A stretch of DNA of 46,208 bases from Bacteroidia bacterium (GTDB taxonomy: Bacteria; Bacteroidota; Bacteroidia; SpSt-205), in assembly GCA_026413325.1 (NCBI GenBank), contig JANZYW010000007.1:6947-53154 (forward strand), given 5' to 3'. A model generated the notes under the pieces. That model ran no database searches. It saw only the letters and a program-made list of their open reading frames with translations, and was not told the origin of the DNA. Shown in pieces: positions 1 through 10,900 of the stretch. A program made the position numbers and the translations under genes. Each line of letters begins with the position of its first letter. The stretch's first letter is position 1.

Positions 1-1536
1 TCCCTGGATGTTGTGATTGGTGAAAACCAGGTAGAGAAACTGCTCCCGGAGAGAAGGGGCGCGAAAGCCTCGGCTATATCCAATGCGCCAAGTGAGGCTG
101 GAGAGGGGGGTCCAGCGAAGGTGGAGGGCAGGTAGGAAAGGAGCGCGATAGCGGGTATTGTACGCCCATCGGAAGCCTGGTCGGAGGGCCAGCGTAGGGA
201 GGAGGTTCCACTCCCCCGTACCCCAGAGCGCATAGTCTCCCATTTCTGCTCGCCCACCCTGGATGCGTCCTCCTGTGAGGAGGGTGTGCTGGAGCTCGTG
301 TCCGATTTGATAGGAGCTGTTTTCTCCTGTATAGGAGAGGCCCCCTCGAGCCCAGATATTGTGCTCTTGGGTGGAGTCCTGTTGGCCTTCTAAAGGAACC
401 AGCGTTTCGGTTAGGGTGACGAGGTCTTTGTATACCACATTGCGAATGCGACGATAGGAGAGCAAAGCGACTTGCTGGTCCCACCGGAGTTTCTTGCTCA
501 GGGTATATGTCATATCCAGAGCAGGCATAATCCGTCGGGTGTAGTAGTACTCGTCGAGAGAATAGATTCGATAAGGGGTGATCGTGGGCTCTTTGAGATT
601 GAAGAAAACTTCGTTACTGAAAGGGAGTTGCAAGCGGATGCGCAAATGATCAGAAGGCCGAAATTGATAGGAGAGCAAGGCATTGTACTGTTCTCGGGGG
701 CGCCAGAGCTGTGCGCGGGGTCGCTGGGGGTTGGGATCCCATCCATCGAAGTAATACCTGCCGCCGGCGAGGGAAACTCGGTGTTTAGCGGGTCCTCCTG
801 CTACAGAGAACCCTGCATCATACACACCTATTCCTTCAAACTGAAACCGCCCTCGCGTTTCCCATTGGCAGCGACTGGTACGAGTGATGAGGTTGATGAC
901 CCCTCCCATGGCATCTGTTCCATAGAGGACGCTCATGGGCCCTTCTACGATTTCCACCCGATCTACTTCTGAAAGGGGGAGTTGAGCGAGGTCTATGCTT
1001 CCACTGACGCGTCCGATCACGGGTACGCCATCGATAAGTACCTTCACATGCTCCCCTCCGAGACCTTGTAGGGTGGCAAAGGTGCCGAGATTAGGGTCTT
1101 GAGCCATGCGGGTATTGAGCTCTGTCATGAGCGCTTGGGGAAGGTATAGGGCGCCTTGTGCCTGTAAACGTTCTGCGGTGAGGATCCGCACCGGATAGAG
1201 ACTTCGTAGCTCCGTTACAGGGGCATATTGCCCAGTTATGATGTTCTCAGAGAGCTGATAGACAGGGCGTGTGAGAACGAAAGGGGTAGATGAGGGAAGC
1301 TCCCTTTCTTCTTGGATAGAGAGAAAACCTTCCGCACTAATCTCTATCCGATATATGCCTGGGGGGGCAGCGATCCCCCCCAGGCTATCGGTGTAGAATA
1401 GGAGACGAGCTCCAGTAGAGACATTTTGAAGGCGAACCTGGGCTCTGGCTACAGGCTTTCCTTCCTCATCCTGTACCTGGAGACTTTGCGCCCAGAGACA
1501 GATACTTCCGATGAGGGCCCAAGTGCCTTTTTTCAT
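1..1536 (-). CDS. TonB-dependent outer-membrane receptor (carboxypeptidase-like N-terminal domain plus plug), truncated by the window edge; likely HmuR-like heme receptor
   Basis: Reverse-strand translation from ATG at 1536 (absent from the ORF track because it runs off the edge): MKKGTWALIGSICLWAQSLQVQDEEGKPVARAQVRLQN...VKVLIDGVPVIGRVSGSIDLAQLPLSEVDRVEIVEGPMSVLYGTDAMGGVINLIT, a classic TonB plug signature. Confidence 0.93.
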   Translation of the reverse strand, partial: MKKGTWALIGSICLWAQSLQVQDEEGKPVARAQVRLQNVSTGARLLFYTDSLGGIAAPPGIYRIEISAEGFLSIQEERELPSSTPFVLTRPVYQLSENIITGQYAPVTELRSLYPVRILTAERLQAQGALYLPQALMTELNTRMAQDPNLGTFATLQGLGGEHVKVLIDGVPVIGRVSGSIDLAQLPLSEVDRVEIVEGPMSVLYGTDAMGGVINLITRTSRCQWETRGRFQFEGIGVYDAGFSVAGGPAKHRVSLAGGRYYFDGWDPNPQRPRAQLWRPREQYNALLSYQFRPSDHLRIRLQLPFSNEVFFNLKEPTITPYRIYSLDEYYYTRRIMPALDMTYTLSKKLRWDQQVALLSYRRIRNVVYKDLVTLTETLVPLEGQQDSTQEHNIWARGGLSYTGENSSYQIGHELQHTLLTGGRIQGGRAEMGDYALWGTGEWNLLPTLALRPGFRWAYNTRYRAPFLPALHLRWTPLSSLTWRIGYSRGFRAPSLREQFLYLVFTNHNIQG

Positions 1537-1538
1537 TT

Positions 1539-2786
1539 TCACTCAAAAGTAACATTTCGAGTCCAGAGGCCGTTTCGGGTGCGTATCCGCAGGAGGTAGA
1601 GACCGCTGGGGAGGTGGTTAGGCCGGGGAAGGAATACGGCTTCGTCTCCGAGTAGATCCTGGTGGAAGAGGAGCTGACCGGTCAGGGTCCACAGCTCTAC
1701 TTCTGCGGAGGTTTCGGGTACGTGGAGGAAAAAGCCCTCTCTTGCGGGTTGGGGATAGACTTGGGGTTGGGTAGTAGAAGCCCTTTCTCCGAGAGCCGTG
1801 GCCGTCTGGAGGAGTGCTTTTTCGAAGACAGCTTTCCCTGTGCTGCTACCAGTGAAGCCTACAAATCGAAGCCGCCACAGGTTGCCTCCCTTGTCTCGTA
1901 TGAGGAAGTACAGCGTATCGGCCAGGATCCAGCTGTTGCTCGCCATATCGAATCGTTTCCAATCATAGCCAATGGTGGAGGCACAGGAATCCAGTGTATA
2001 GGCAGAGGGGGTCAGGGTATCGGGGTTAGCGGAGGAGGAGAGGCGAACTCGGGCAGCTTTTACCCCGAGATTTTGAAGGACGCCCGTTACAGGATAAGGG
2101 GTGCCGTTGGGAGGGAGCAGCTCCAGATAAGGAGTAAAGACTACATCCCAAGCCGTATTGGCAGGCTCGAGGTTTAGGACCTGCTTCGTGAGGAGGTTTA
2201 GGTAGATGAAGTTACGGCCGCTTGCGGCGGTTTTATTCACTTCATACAACGTATCACCAGACCCATCCAAGTTGGCCACCCGTACATAATAAGTTGTCCC
2301 TTGGAGGCGTTGGATCCAGAGCTTTCTAAAGCTCCCTCCCGGTAGACCTATGATGTAAAGAGAATCCCCTGTGGTGATGTGGGTGATGAGGTCGTAGTTT
2401 CCCCATCCTACATCGAATGGATTTCCAGATGAAGCGGTCTGGTTCAAGGCACCTACTTCCCATCGACAGGTATTGTTATAGAGGCGAGCCACGGTATCGG
2501 AGAGGGAAAGAGTATTCCACCCATTCGTATCCTTAGAAGTCTGATATACTGTTACGCCTCGGGCATGATTGGCTCGGATGGCCGCTCCCCGTATCGGGAT
2601 TTCGAATGCCAGGTGCCAGCTTGCTGCTGGAGCGGTCCCAACCTCCCCACCTTGTAAGCTGTAATATACCTGGTTAGCATAGCCGGCTCCCATTTCCACG
2701 CTGTCTCGGATGACTGTGATCTGAGCAGAGAGAGAAGCAACTCCTCCGAGGAGGAAGGCTGTTTTCAAAAAGTTCGTCGATTTCAT
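1539..2786 (-). CDS. HmuY-like heme-binding family protein with C-terminal T9SS-type sorting domain
   Basis: Signal peptide MKSTNFLKTAFLLGGVASLSAQ; NTAWDVVFTPYLE...YPVTGVLQNLGVKAARV and TIGYDWKRFD...FLIRDKGGNLWRLRFVGF resemble HmuY; C-terminus QVYPQPAREGFFLHVP...GLYLLRIRTRNGLWTRNVTFE resembles a type A T9SS sorting domain; followed directly by a TonB receptor. Confidence 0.75.
   Translation of the reverse strand: MKSTNFLKTAFLLGGVASLSAQITVIRDSVEMGAGYANQVYYSLQGGEVGTAPAASWHLAFEIPIRGAAIRANHARGVTVYQTSKDTNGWNTLSLSDTVARLYNNTCRWEVGALNQTASSGNPFDVGWGNYDLITHITTGDSLYIIGLPGGSFRKLWIQRLQGTTYYVRVANLDGSGDTLYEVNKTAASGRNFIYLNLLTKQVLNLEPANTAWDVVFTPYLELLPPNGTPYPVTGVLQNLGVKAARVRLSSSANPDTLTPSAYTLDSCASTIGYDWKRFDMASNSWILADTLYFLIRDKGGNLWRLRFVGFTGSSTGKAVFEKALLQTATALGERASTTQPQVYPQPAREGFFLHVPETSAEVELWTLTGQLLFHQDLLGDEAVFLPRPNHLPSGLYLLRIRTRNGLWTRNVTFE
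1544..1551 (-). promoter_or_regulatory. -7 box TACTTTTG, 7 nt before TonB receptor ATG
   Basis: Matches TAnnTTTG; overlaps the end of the upstream HmuY-like ORF. Confidence 0.5.
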
Positions 2787-2793
2787 ATCGGGG

Positions 2794-2801
2794 CAAAGGT
2801 A
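2794..2801 (-). promoter_or_regulatory. -7 box TACCTTTG, 7 nt before HmuY-like ATG
   Basis: Matches TAnnTTTG. Confidence 0.7.
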
Positions 2802-2868
2802 ACTGATTTATTTGGATTGAATCCAAATAGAGAGGAGAAGGTTCTACCCGAAAGCTGTATCTTGCCTT

Positions 2869-5613
2869 GTGCGAGTCGTCCTCATCGATGGAATGGGCCT
2901 TGTATATCGGGCCTATTTTGCTTTCGGAGACAAGCCTTTGCGGAATAGCGCTGGTCTAAATACAGCGGCTCCCTTTGGCTTTCTGGCTACACTTTTGGAC
3001 CTATTGGAGGAGCTTCAGCCTACCCATTGGGGGGTAGCGTGGGATAGCTCTGAGCCTACCTTCCGTCATGAGAGCCTTGCGGGATATAAAGCGCAGCGTA
3101 CCGCTCCTCCGGAGGAGATGACGCTTACCCTTCCGTATATCCACCGCCTTTGTGATGCCTTACGATTGTATCAAGCTGAAGTGGCGGGATATGAGGCGGA
3201 CGATCTTTTAGCGGCGTGGGGAAGGGCTGCGTCAGGTCTATCGGAGGTAGAACGGGTTTGGCTAGTCTCAGCGGACAAAGACCTGGCTCAGCTCGTCTCA
3301 GAAAAGGTATATCTGTATCGTCCTGCTCGGGGTAAGGCTCCAGCCCAAAAGTTAGACCCAGCTGGTGTAAAAGCATATTTCGGGGTAGAGCCTTCTCAAA
3401 TACCTGATTTCCTGGCATTAGTGGGAGATTCCAGTGATAACCTTCCTGGAGTGCGAGGGATAGGGGAGAAATTAGCTCAGCAGCTCCTGGCTGAATACCA
3501 TTCCCTCGAAAACATCTACAAGCATTTACCTCTTCTTCCAAAGGGCTTGGCTCAGAAGTTAGAGGCAGGACGGGAAGCAGCTTATGCCACCTACCTATTG
3601 GCTCGTCTTGTCCCTCTCGGAGAAGAAGGTCGCCCTCTTCCGGAGAGCGCTCGTTTTATTCCTTCTCTTTTTGCGGTGCACCCTCCTCGGTGGGAGCTTC
3701 TTTTCCCTCTTCTGGAAGAGCTGGAGTTTCGCAAGCACAAGGAGCGGCTCGTAGCTTTCTGGAAGGCCAGAGGAGAGGATTCGCCTGTCGTTTCTCCTTC
3801 TTCCCAAAAAGTGCAGGGAGCCTCCTATATCGTACTTGATAGTCCAGAAGCTCTTCAAGCCTATCTTGAAAAGCTTCCCGCTGACAGTCCCGTTGCATTT
3901 GATACCGAGACTACGGACATACATCCGATGTATGCGGAGCTGGTGGGTATCTCTCTCTCATCGGCGGAAGGGGAAGCTATTTTTTGTCCGATTTCCCCTG
4001 ATAGGTGGCCCGCTTGGCGAGAGGCCTTGCGCCCCTGGGCGGAGAGTTCGCGTCTCAAAGTAGCCCACAACCTCAAATATGATTGGGTGGTCTTGGCCCA
4101 AAATGGGTTGATTTGTAAAGGTCCCTTTTTTGATACCCTCCTTGCGGATTACCTCCTGGACCCAGAGAAACCCCATGGTTTAGATGACATTGCAAAAAGA
4201 GAACTGGGGCTCCAAAAGCTCCATTCTTACACGGCGCTCTTTGATGGGCTGAAGACCAAAGACATTCGCAAGGTCCCCGTAGATCGTTTGGCTTCGTATG
4301 CCTGCCAGGATGCGGATCTCACTTTGCGGTTATATCCCATTCTCCGAAGGGGGCTGGAAGCAAAAAATCTATCGTCCCTGTACGACCGAGTGGAGCTACC
4401 GCTCCTCACGTTGCTGGCTGATATAGAGCTGCGAGGCATCCGAGTCGATGCGGCCTATCTTCGAGATTTGAATGCAGAGTATGAGGGTGAGTTACATCGG
4501 CTCGAGAAGGAGGCCCATCGCATCGCAGGAGAGGCATTCAATCTGAACTCGCCTAAGCAGCTGGCTGATCTCCTCTTTGTCCGGCTGGGCTTGCCCGTCC
4601 AGCGGAAAACTCCCACAGGGCAGCCCGCTACCGATGAAGAAACGCTGCAAGCATTGGCTCATCAACATCCCCTCATAGATGTTCTCCTGCGTTATCGAGA
4701 GCTGTATAAGCTTCGCTATACCTATGGAGAGGGACTTTTGCGGAGTATCCATCCTGTGACGGGTCGGGTGCATACGACTTTCCAACAGGCGGTGGCCGCC
4801 ACGGGTCGCCTCAGCTCTCAAAATCCGAACCTGCAAAATATCCCTATTCGCACCGAAGAAGGGAAGCGTTTTCGCAAAGCATTCATTCCAGGTAAACCAG
4901 GGTGGGTGCTTCTTTCGGCTGATTATTCTCAGATAGAGCTGCGCATAGCCGCTGCCCTCAGCGGGGATCCACAGATGATCAGAGATTTTCAGGAGGGAAG
5001 GGATATTCACACCGCCACGGCGCAGAGGCTCTTTGGAGTCCAGGAGGTGACCTCCGAGATGCGTCGTATTTCCAAGATGGTCAACTTTGGTATCATCTAC
5101 GGAATCACAGCCCACGGACTGGTTCAGCGCCTTGGAGGAGGATTATCCCGTACAGAGGCACAAAAACTTATCGAGCAGTACTTCGCTCGGTATCCACGCG
5201 TCAAAGCCTACATAGAAGAGCAAATCGCCCGAGTTCGCGAGGTGGGGTATGCGGAGACACTGCTGGGCCGACGTCGATACATCCCCCATATCAACTCGCA
5301 AAATAAAGCACAGCGGGCTGAGGCTGAACGCCTGGCTATCAATACGCCTATCCAGGGCACGGCTGCCGATATGATAAAGTTGGCGATGCTTCGGGTATCG
5401 GAGAAATTGCGAGAGGTTCCTTTGCTTCTACAGATCCATGATGAGCTTCTGTGGGAGGTCTCTCGGGAATACCTCCCACAGGCTATCCCTGTGATTCACG
5501 AGGAGATGGTGGGGGCCTTGCCTCTTCCTAATCAGGTACCTGTAGAGGTAGAGATTCGGATTGGGCAAAACTGGCTTGAGATGCAGCGAGTAGAAGCAGC
5601 CAAGGCTTCGTAA
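2869..5613 (+). CDS. polA: DNA polymerase I (FEN domain, apparently active 3'-5' exonuclease, polymerase A)
   Basis: GTG start; FEN motif GYEADDLLA; exonuclease motifs FDTETT, HNLKYD, YACQDADLT; polymerase motifs LLSADYSQIELRIAA, RRISKMVNFGIIYG, LLQIHDELLWEV. Confidence 0.97.
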   Translation: MRVVLIDGMGLVYRAYFAFGDKPLRNSAGLNTAAPFGFLATLLDLLEELQPTHWGVAWDSSEPTFRHESLAGYKAQRTAPPEEMTLTLPYIHRLCDALRLYQAEVAGYEADDLLAAWGRAASGLSEVERVWLVSADKDLAQLVSEKVYLYRPARGKAPAQKLDPAGVKAYFGVEPSQIPDFLALVGDSSDNLPGVRGIGEKLAQQLLAEYHSLENIYKHLPLLPKGLAQKLEAGREAAYATYLLARLVPLGEEGRPLPESARFIPSLFAVHPPRWELLFPLLEELEFRKHKERLVAFWKARGEDSPVVSPSSQKVQGASYIVLDSPEALQAYLEKLPADSPVAFDTETTDIHPMYAELVGISLSSAEGEAIFCPISPDRWPAWREALRPWAESSRLKVAHNLKYDWVVLAQNGLICKGPFFDTLLADYLLDPEKPHGLDDIAKRELGLQKLHSYTALFDGLKTKDIRKVPVDRLASYACQDADLTLRLYPILRRGLEAKNLSSLYDRVELPLLTLLADIELRGIRVDAAYLRDLNAEYEGELHRLEKEAHRIAGEAFNLNSPKQLADLLFVRLGLPVQRKTPTGQPATDEETLQALAHQHPLIDVLLRYRELYKLRYTYGEGLLRSIHPVTGRVHTTFQQAVAATGRLSSQNPNLQNIPIRTEEGKRFRKAFIPGKPGWVLLSADYSQIELRIAAALSGDPQMIRDFQEGRDIHTATAQRLFGVQEVTSEMRRISKMVNFGIIYGITAHGLVQRLGGGLSRTEAQKLIEQYFARYPRVKAYIEEQIARVREVGYAETLLGRRRYIPHINSQNKAQRAEAERLAINTPIQGTAADMIKLAMLRVSEKLREVPLLLQIHDELLWEVSREYLPQAIPVIHEEMVGALPLPNQVPVEVEIRIGQNWLEMQRVEAAKAS

Positions 5614-5634
5614 GGTGGGATATAGCTTATCGTA

Positions 5635-5850
5635 TCAGTACGAAAGCTCCCAATAGTAGGGGGCGGGATATATCTTCCGAAAAGCACGCTGTGCAGCTGC
5701 AAATACCTTTTGGGGGGCTCTTTTTCTCTGCTTGAGATACGTGATGTAGAAGCGCTCCATGAGCTCTCGTGTGGCCTCGTCATTTATTGGCCAGAGGCTG
5801 ACCAGTACAGACTGGGCTCCAGCTTCCAGGAAAGCGCGAGGGTATTTGAA
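5635..5850 (-). pseudogene. C-terminal remnant of a CHAT-domain protein
   Basis: Reverse-strand translation ending at TGA 5637-5635: [69 protein letters not shown], aligning to the C-terminus of the intact CHAT protein at 7945-10971 (RAFIEAGARSVLVSLWKVEDRATHTLMTHFYQAWSKYRFNPEKLLSALGTAQRKLRKQYSHPYFWGAFLLVQ). Upstream catalytic and TPR parts not found. Confidence 0.82.
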
Positions 5851-6130
5851 AATGCTGAGGAGCCACGAAGAAGAGAATCATGTAAGAGCGTTGTTCTTCC
5901 CTGAAACCTCAGAGCCTACTAACTATCTGCCTGCTTGGGCTTGAGTATGGTTTGTGCACTAAGGAGGGTTTTGAATAAGATTCCGATAAAGTGGTGCCAG
6001 TTGAGAATGAGAAAAAGCTCCAAAGCCGAGCTAATCCTCTTTTCTCATGAACTACAGGGACCATGGACAAAGGAGGAGAAATCAATCCGATCACTCAGAC
6101 TCTGGTGAGAAGGTTTTATGTTGTTATGTT

Positions 6131-7726
6131 GTGCAGCACTTCCTTCGGCTTTATCGGGCCTTGGATCAGACGCAGAGCCAGAATGCTAAGCTCGCAGCTT
6201 TGTGCCAGTATTTCGCGGAAGCGGACCCGCACGAAGCAGCGTGGGTGGTGGAGCTGCTCAGGGGAGGGCATGCTCGTCGTTTCGTCTCTCCTCGCAAGCT
6301 GCGCGTTTGGCTGGCTGAGTATCTTTCCCTACCTATAGAGCTGGTAGAAGAGTGTTATCACCAGGTTGGCGATCTCTCTGAGACGATAGCCTTGCTTCTC
6401 CCCAATCGCCATCGGTCAGATGGGCAGCTTCCATCCCTGCCTTTCCTCACCGAAGAGGAGTTTCCTCGGGTTTCCCAGGCTTCAGAAGAAGATCAACGAG
6501 CGTGGCTTTTGACTTATTGGGAGAAGCTCAGTTTCTGGGAAGCCTTTCTTTTCCATAAGCTCCTCTTAGGAGCTATGCGAGTGGGGGTGGCTGAAGGCCT
6601 CGTTATTCGAGCTTTAGCAGAGACTTTTCAGCTTTCCGAAGCGCATATTTCCCACAAGCTCACCAGTGCAGGGAAGCCCTCCGCCTTTTTCTATGAGCAT
6701 CTTCGCTCGGGCATTGAGGAGAGTTTAGAGCCCTACCCATTTTTCCTGGCCTATCCTGTAGAGGAGCTTGGAGCGCAGTTTGTCGACAAGTTGGGTGCCC
6801 CGTCCGACTATGTAGTGGAATGGAAGTGGGATGGCGTTCGTGTACAAGTGGTGTGTCGAGGAGGAAGAGTAGCTCTTTGGTCGCGAGGGGGAGTTTGTAT
6901 TTCGGAGAGCTTCCCTGATTTACAGGCACGCTTCCAGCTTTTGCCTCCTGGCACTGTCGTAGATGGAGAGCTCTTGATTGCGAGAGAGGGACGGATATTC
7001 TCTTTTGCTGCTCTTCAACGACGACTTCTTCGCAAAAGGATTACCCCTTCATTGCTTCAAGAGCTACCAGCGACGATTTTTGTCTACGATATTTTGGAGT
7101 GGGAGGGTCAGGATCTTCGGACTCTCCCACTAATGTATCGAAGGGCCCTTTTAGAAGAAGTAGCTAAACGCTTTCCTTTTTTGGAGCTTTCGGCCCGGCT
7201 TTCCGTAGAGAGCTGGGAAGAGGTGGAGCGATGTAGGGCTGATCCTCCTCTCGGAGCGGAAGGGGTCATGCTCAAACGGAAAGACAGCCCTTATCTTACT
7301 GGACGTCGGCGAGGCTACTGGTGGAAATACAAAAGAGTACCTTTTTCTGTCGATGCGGTCTTAGTGTATGCCCAGCGGGGTCACGGCAGGCGATCGGGCT
7401 GGTTTACCGATCTTACTTTTGCCCTTTGGAATGAGAAAGGAGAGCTGGTAACCTTTGCAAAGGCCTATTCTGGGCTTACAGACGCAGAGATGCAAGAGCT
7501 AACCCGCTGGGTCCGTTCCCACGGAGTGGAGAAAGTGGGCCCCGTCGTGAAGGTGCCGCCCGTGTGGGTATTTGAGATTGGGTTTGAAGGCATTCAACCC
7601 TCTAATCGGCATAAATGTGGATATGCCGTGCGATTTCCACGTATCTTGCGGTGGCGGCGCGATAAGCCTCCTCAGGAGGCAGATACGGTTCAGGTGTTGG
7701 CTGCTCTCTCTCAGCATAGTTTTTAG
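6131..7726 (+). CDS. ATP-dependent DNA ligase
   Basis: Likely GTG start giving MQHFLRLYRALDQTQSQNAKLAALCQYF; nucleotidyltransferase motif VVEWKWDGVRVQVV; VDGELLI; GAEGVMLKRKDSPY; YWWKYKR. The ORF-track start at 6047 adds an unlikely leader. Confidence 0.9.
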   Translation: MQHFLRLYRALDQTQSQNAKLAALCQYFAEADPHEAAWVVELLRGGHARRFVSPRKLRVWLAEYLSLPIELVEECYHQVGDLSETIALLLPNRHRSDGQLPSLPFLTEEEFPRVSQASEEDQRAWLLTYWEKLSFWEAFLFHKLLLGAMRVGVAEGLVIRALAETFQLSEAHISHKLTSAGKPSAFFYEHLRSGIEESLEPYPFFLAYPVEELGAQFVDKLGAPSDYVVEWKWDGVRVQVVCRGGRVALWSRGGVCISESFPDLQARFQLLPPGTVVDGELLIAREGRIFSFAALQRRLLRKRITPSLLQELPATIFVYDILEWEGQDLRTLPLMYRRALLEEVAKRFPFLELSARLSVESWEEVERCRADPPLGAEGVMLKRKDSPYLTGRRRGYWWKYKRVPFSVDAVLVYAQRGHGRRSGWFTDLTFALWNEKGELVTFAKAYSGLTDAEMQELTRWVRSHGVEKVGPVVKVPPVWVFEIGFEGIQPSNRHKCGYAVRFPRILRWRRDKPPQEADTVQVLAALSQHSF

Positions 7727-7944
7727 GATGTTGTCCGATTCGACCGTTTTAGCCCTGTCGTAGGGGAGCTGGCATGAAAAGGTTTTTCAGGGGGGATTCT
7801 TTCCTATTTCAGAGGTGACTCTCTCGAGGACAGTTTTTCGGCTGTTTTTGGGTCGGACGGCTCCATCGCTTGAGATGTGTCGGCAAATAGAAATTCCCTG
7901 TGTGTATAAATGGGGTGCAGTGGTATTTACTTGAGGATGTGCAT

Positions 7945-10900
7945 TTACTGTACCAGCAAGAAGGCCCCCCAGAAATACGGATGAGAGTACTGCTTTCGGA
8001 GCTTTCGCTGGGCGGTTCCCAGGGCTGAGAGGAGTTTCTCTGGATTGAATCGGTATTTGCTCCATGCTTGGTAAAAATGGGTCATCAAGGTGTGTGTGGC
8101 GCGATCTTCTACCTTCCAGAGACTAACCAGGACAGAGCGGGCCCCTGCTTCTATGAAAGCTCTTTGTAACCCATAAAGCCCCTCTCCTGTAATTTCACCC
8201 AAGCCTGTTTCACAGGCAGAGAGGGTGACCAGAGCGGTATTTTCTAAGCGGAGGGTACTTGCTTCCTGAGCGGTGAGAAACCCATCTTCGATTGTATTGA
8301 CTGGGTAGAGGCTATCCCATATGCCCGCTCCACTGAGGAGGAGCCCGCTTTGAAGCATTGCCTGGAGCCCGCTGCCTCCAGAGAAGTAGCCGTGCGTAGC
8401 TATATGAAGAATAAGGGGGTTTTCTATGGTTTTCACGTAGGCCTCACTGGCATCGGAGCCTGTTCGAAAAGGTACTTTTAGGATAGAGGCGACTTGCTCT
8501 GCCTCCTTTTCTGCTCCAGGCAGGGGAGGGATTCCCTCTGGAAAAAGTCTATTTTTTACGCTGCGCACGCCCTCGACGAGTTCGGGAGAGGTCGTTTCAT
8601 AGAAGAGTGGATTTCCCAGTACCACGGATGAAAGGGGGTCTCGACGAAGGGGAGGGGACTCTTTGAGAAGTTGCCGAGTGGTGGTGAGGTACAAAATGCG
8701 ATAGCGGTCAGCAAGGTATTGCTTCCGCTGGGCGTCAAAGAGAGTATTCAAGTTTATCCGATGATAAATCCCATCCGGTGAGAAATAAATGCGTTGAACC
8801 TGTGCAGGCAAGAGGCTGTCCAGAAACTGCCATACCATTTTATACGGCCAGGATGTGGTAGGTGCGCCATCCGGGGAGATTTGTATGCTGTAGGCATTCA
8901 AGGCTTGTTTCTCCCACTTTGAGGACACCCATAGAAAGTGCAGCTTGAGACAGGTTCCTTGAGGGCCTCTGACCAGGAGGAAAAAGAGATATCCCACGTT
9001 ATCTTTCTCTGGAGGAAGCCGTATTACCTCCACAGCGGCTTCTTTTCGAGAAAGCGGCGGGAAGTCAGGACCTGTGGTGGGGATGGGCAAGTAACGGCTT
9101 ATCTCGGGTAGGCGCTGTGCTAATGCTCTTTCTGCTTCGACGACGGCGGCTTGGAGAGAATCTGTTTGATCGGTTTCCTCCTCTTTTGTACGGGAGGCAT
9201 ACACTTCTAATCGGCGGAGCCATTCTTCATACAGTCTCCGAACCGTAGAGTCCGACGAGCTGGAAACCAGACGTTGGATACCCTGAGATGAAGCTAAGAC
9301 CAGGCCTTTCATGCTTCTTGCGACTCGATAGGCCCATATCGTCATTTCGGGATCGGTAGCTCTACCTTCCGCTACGTAGCGCTGGAGCTCGTAGAGATAG
9401 CGCATGAGCGTATTTTGCAGAAGGAGCCGGCGCTGGTGAGCAGAGAGAACGGGGAAGAGCCGCCGAACCACTTCAAAGCAGCGTAAGGAGAGGATTTTGT
9501 ACAGACTATCTGCCTCTCGAGTGGCTCCAGACTGCCAAGCTGCTTTTGCCTTTAGGGAGAGCCAGAAAAGTACTTGTCCGTGGAGTGTATCCATTTGGTT
9601 TTTTCGATAGGCGTATGCTACTCCTTCCAGGAGGGAGTCTGCTATATGGGTTTCTTTTTTATGGAGATACATATGGGCTAAGTTGCAAAGCGTCAGTAGG
9701 TAGCGAAGGTGTAGCTTGCCTAAAGTTTGATCATACGCTCTCAGTACGAGCGTATAAAGAGATTCTGCAGAAAAGTAGCGATGGTGGTCCGCGTGCAGGT
9801 TGGCTAAGTTAGAGAGTACTCTGACGCATTCAGGATGATTTTCCCCCAGGGAACCTTTTTTCATATTGTAAGCCTCTATATAAAGGGACTCGGCTAAGAC
9901 TGGATTTTGCATCTCATCATAGACATTGGCTAAGTTCATCAGCATGCTTGCTACTTCTGGGTGGGTGGGACCGAAAGTGGCCTTATAGATCTCGAGGGCT
10001 TGGGAGTAGGAGCGGTAGGCCTCCTCATAACGGCCTTGGTCGTATTGTAAGGACCCCAAGTTTCCGATCGGGTAGGCTAAGTACAGGTGAGAAGGGCCTA
10101 TAGTCTGGCTGAAAATAAGGATCGTCTGACGATAGAGCGCTTCGGCTTTTTCTACCAGGCCCTTTTCATGGTATAAGTTGGCTAAGTTTTGGGCAGCTAT
10201 AGCTGTGTACAGAGTAGGTGTTTCTGCCCGACGTAGTAGGGTGTAAGCTTCTGTGAGAAGGCTTTCTGCGATGTCGATATTCCCCCATTCGAGGTGGAGA
10301 TTGCCGTGAGCCATGGTGGCCAGGGCATAATCGATGCTGTTTGGACCCAGGCTTGCGCGAAACTTCTCTCGAGCCAAAGTCGAGAAGGAATCGGCTTCGC
10401 TATAAGCCCCCTTTTTCTCACAGAGGTCCGCCAGATTTAGGATAGTGAGCGCTACAGCAGGGTGGGTAGGGAATAAGAGGCGATTCCCTATTTGGAGGGC
10501 TCTGTGAAGGAGCTTTTCTGCTTCTTCTAATCGAGTCTGGTCTGCTCGAAGGGCACCAAGGAGGCGGAGAACCAGCATATAGTCTAATGTCTCGAGGGTT
10601 TTGAAAGAGTCTGTGGCCATAGTGAGCAGTCTTTCCACCTCTTCGTAGTTTCCTTGTCGCCGGTGCAGCGTAGCTTGTACAAGTAAGAAGCGCAGCTTTC
10701 CCACAGGACCGCTCTGAAGGAGAAACTTGGCTGCTTTCTGCAAAAGAGAGTCCGCTTCTTCCCATCGCTGCTCTTCTATGCGGCAAAAAGCCATCCCGGA
10801 AAGGGCCCACATAAGATTTTCTGGATTCGAAGTGCTTGACAGGAGGGCTTCGTATCTTCTATAAGCTTCAGGATAGTTCCCCCACCAGAAGAGGCTGTCC

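Noticed and set aside
472-972. 166-aa + strand ORF at the left edge
   Set aside because: Antisense to the clear TonB receptor coding frame.
4492-5115. 207-aa minus-strand ORF
   Set aside because: Antisense to polA polymerase motifs; likely a by-product of codon usage.
5532-5783. 83-aa minus-strand ORF overlapping the polA end
   Set aside because: Different frame from the CHAT remnant; its sequence resembles no family and the CHAT frame explains the region.
5614-6130. Possible defence island around the CHAT remnant, CHAT protein and ligase
   Set aside because: No protease-activated effector, CRISPR array or other defence gene nearby; flanks are housekeeping genes and TPR-CHAT proteins are common in Bacteroidota.
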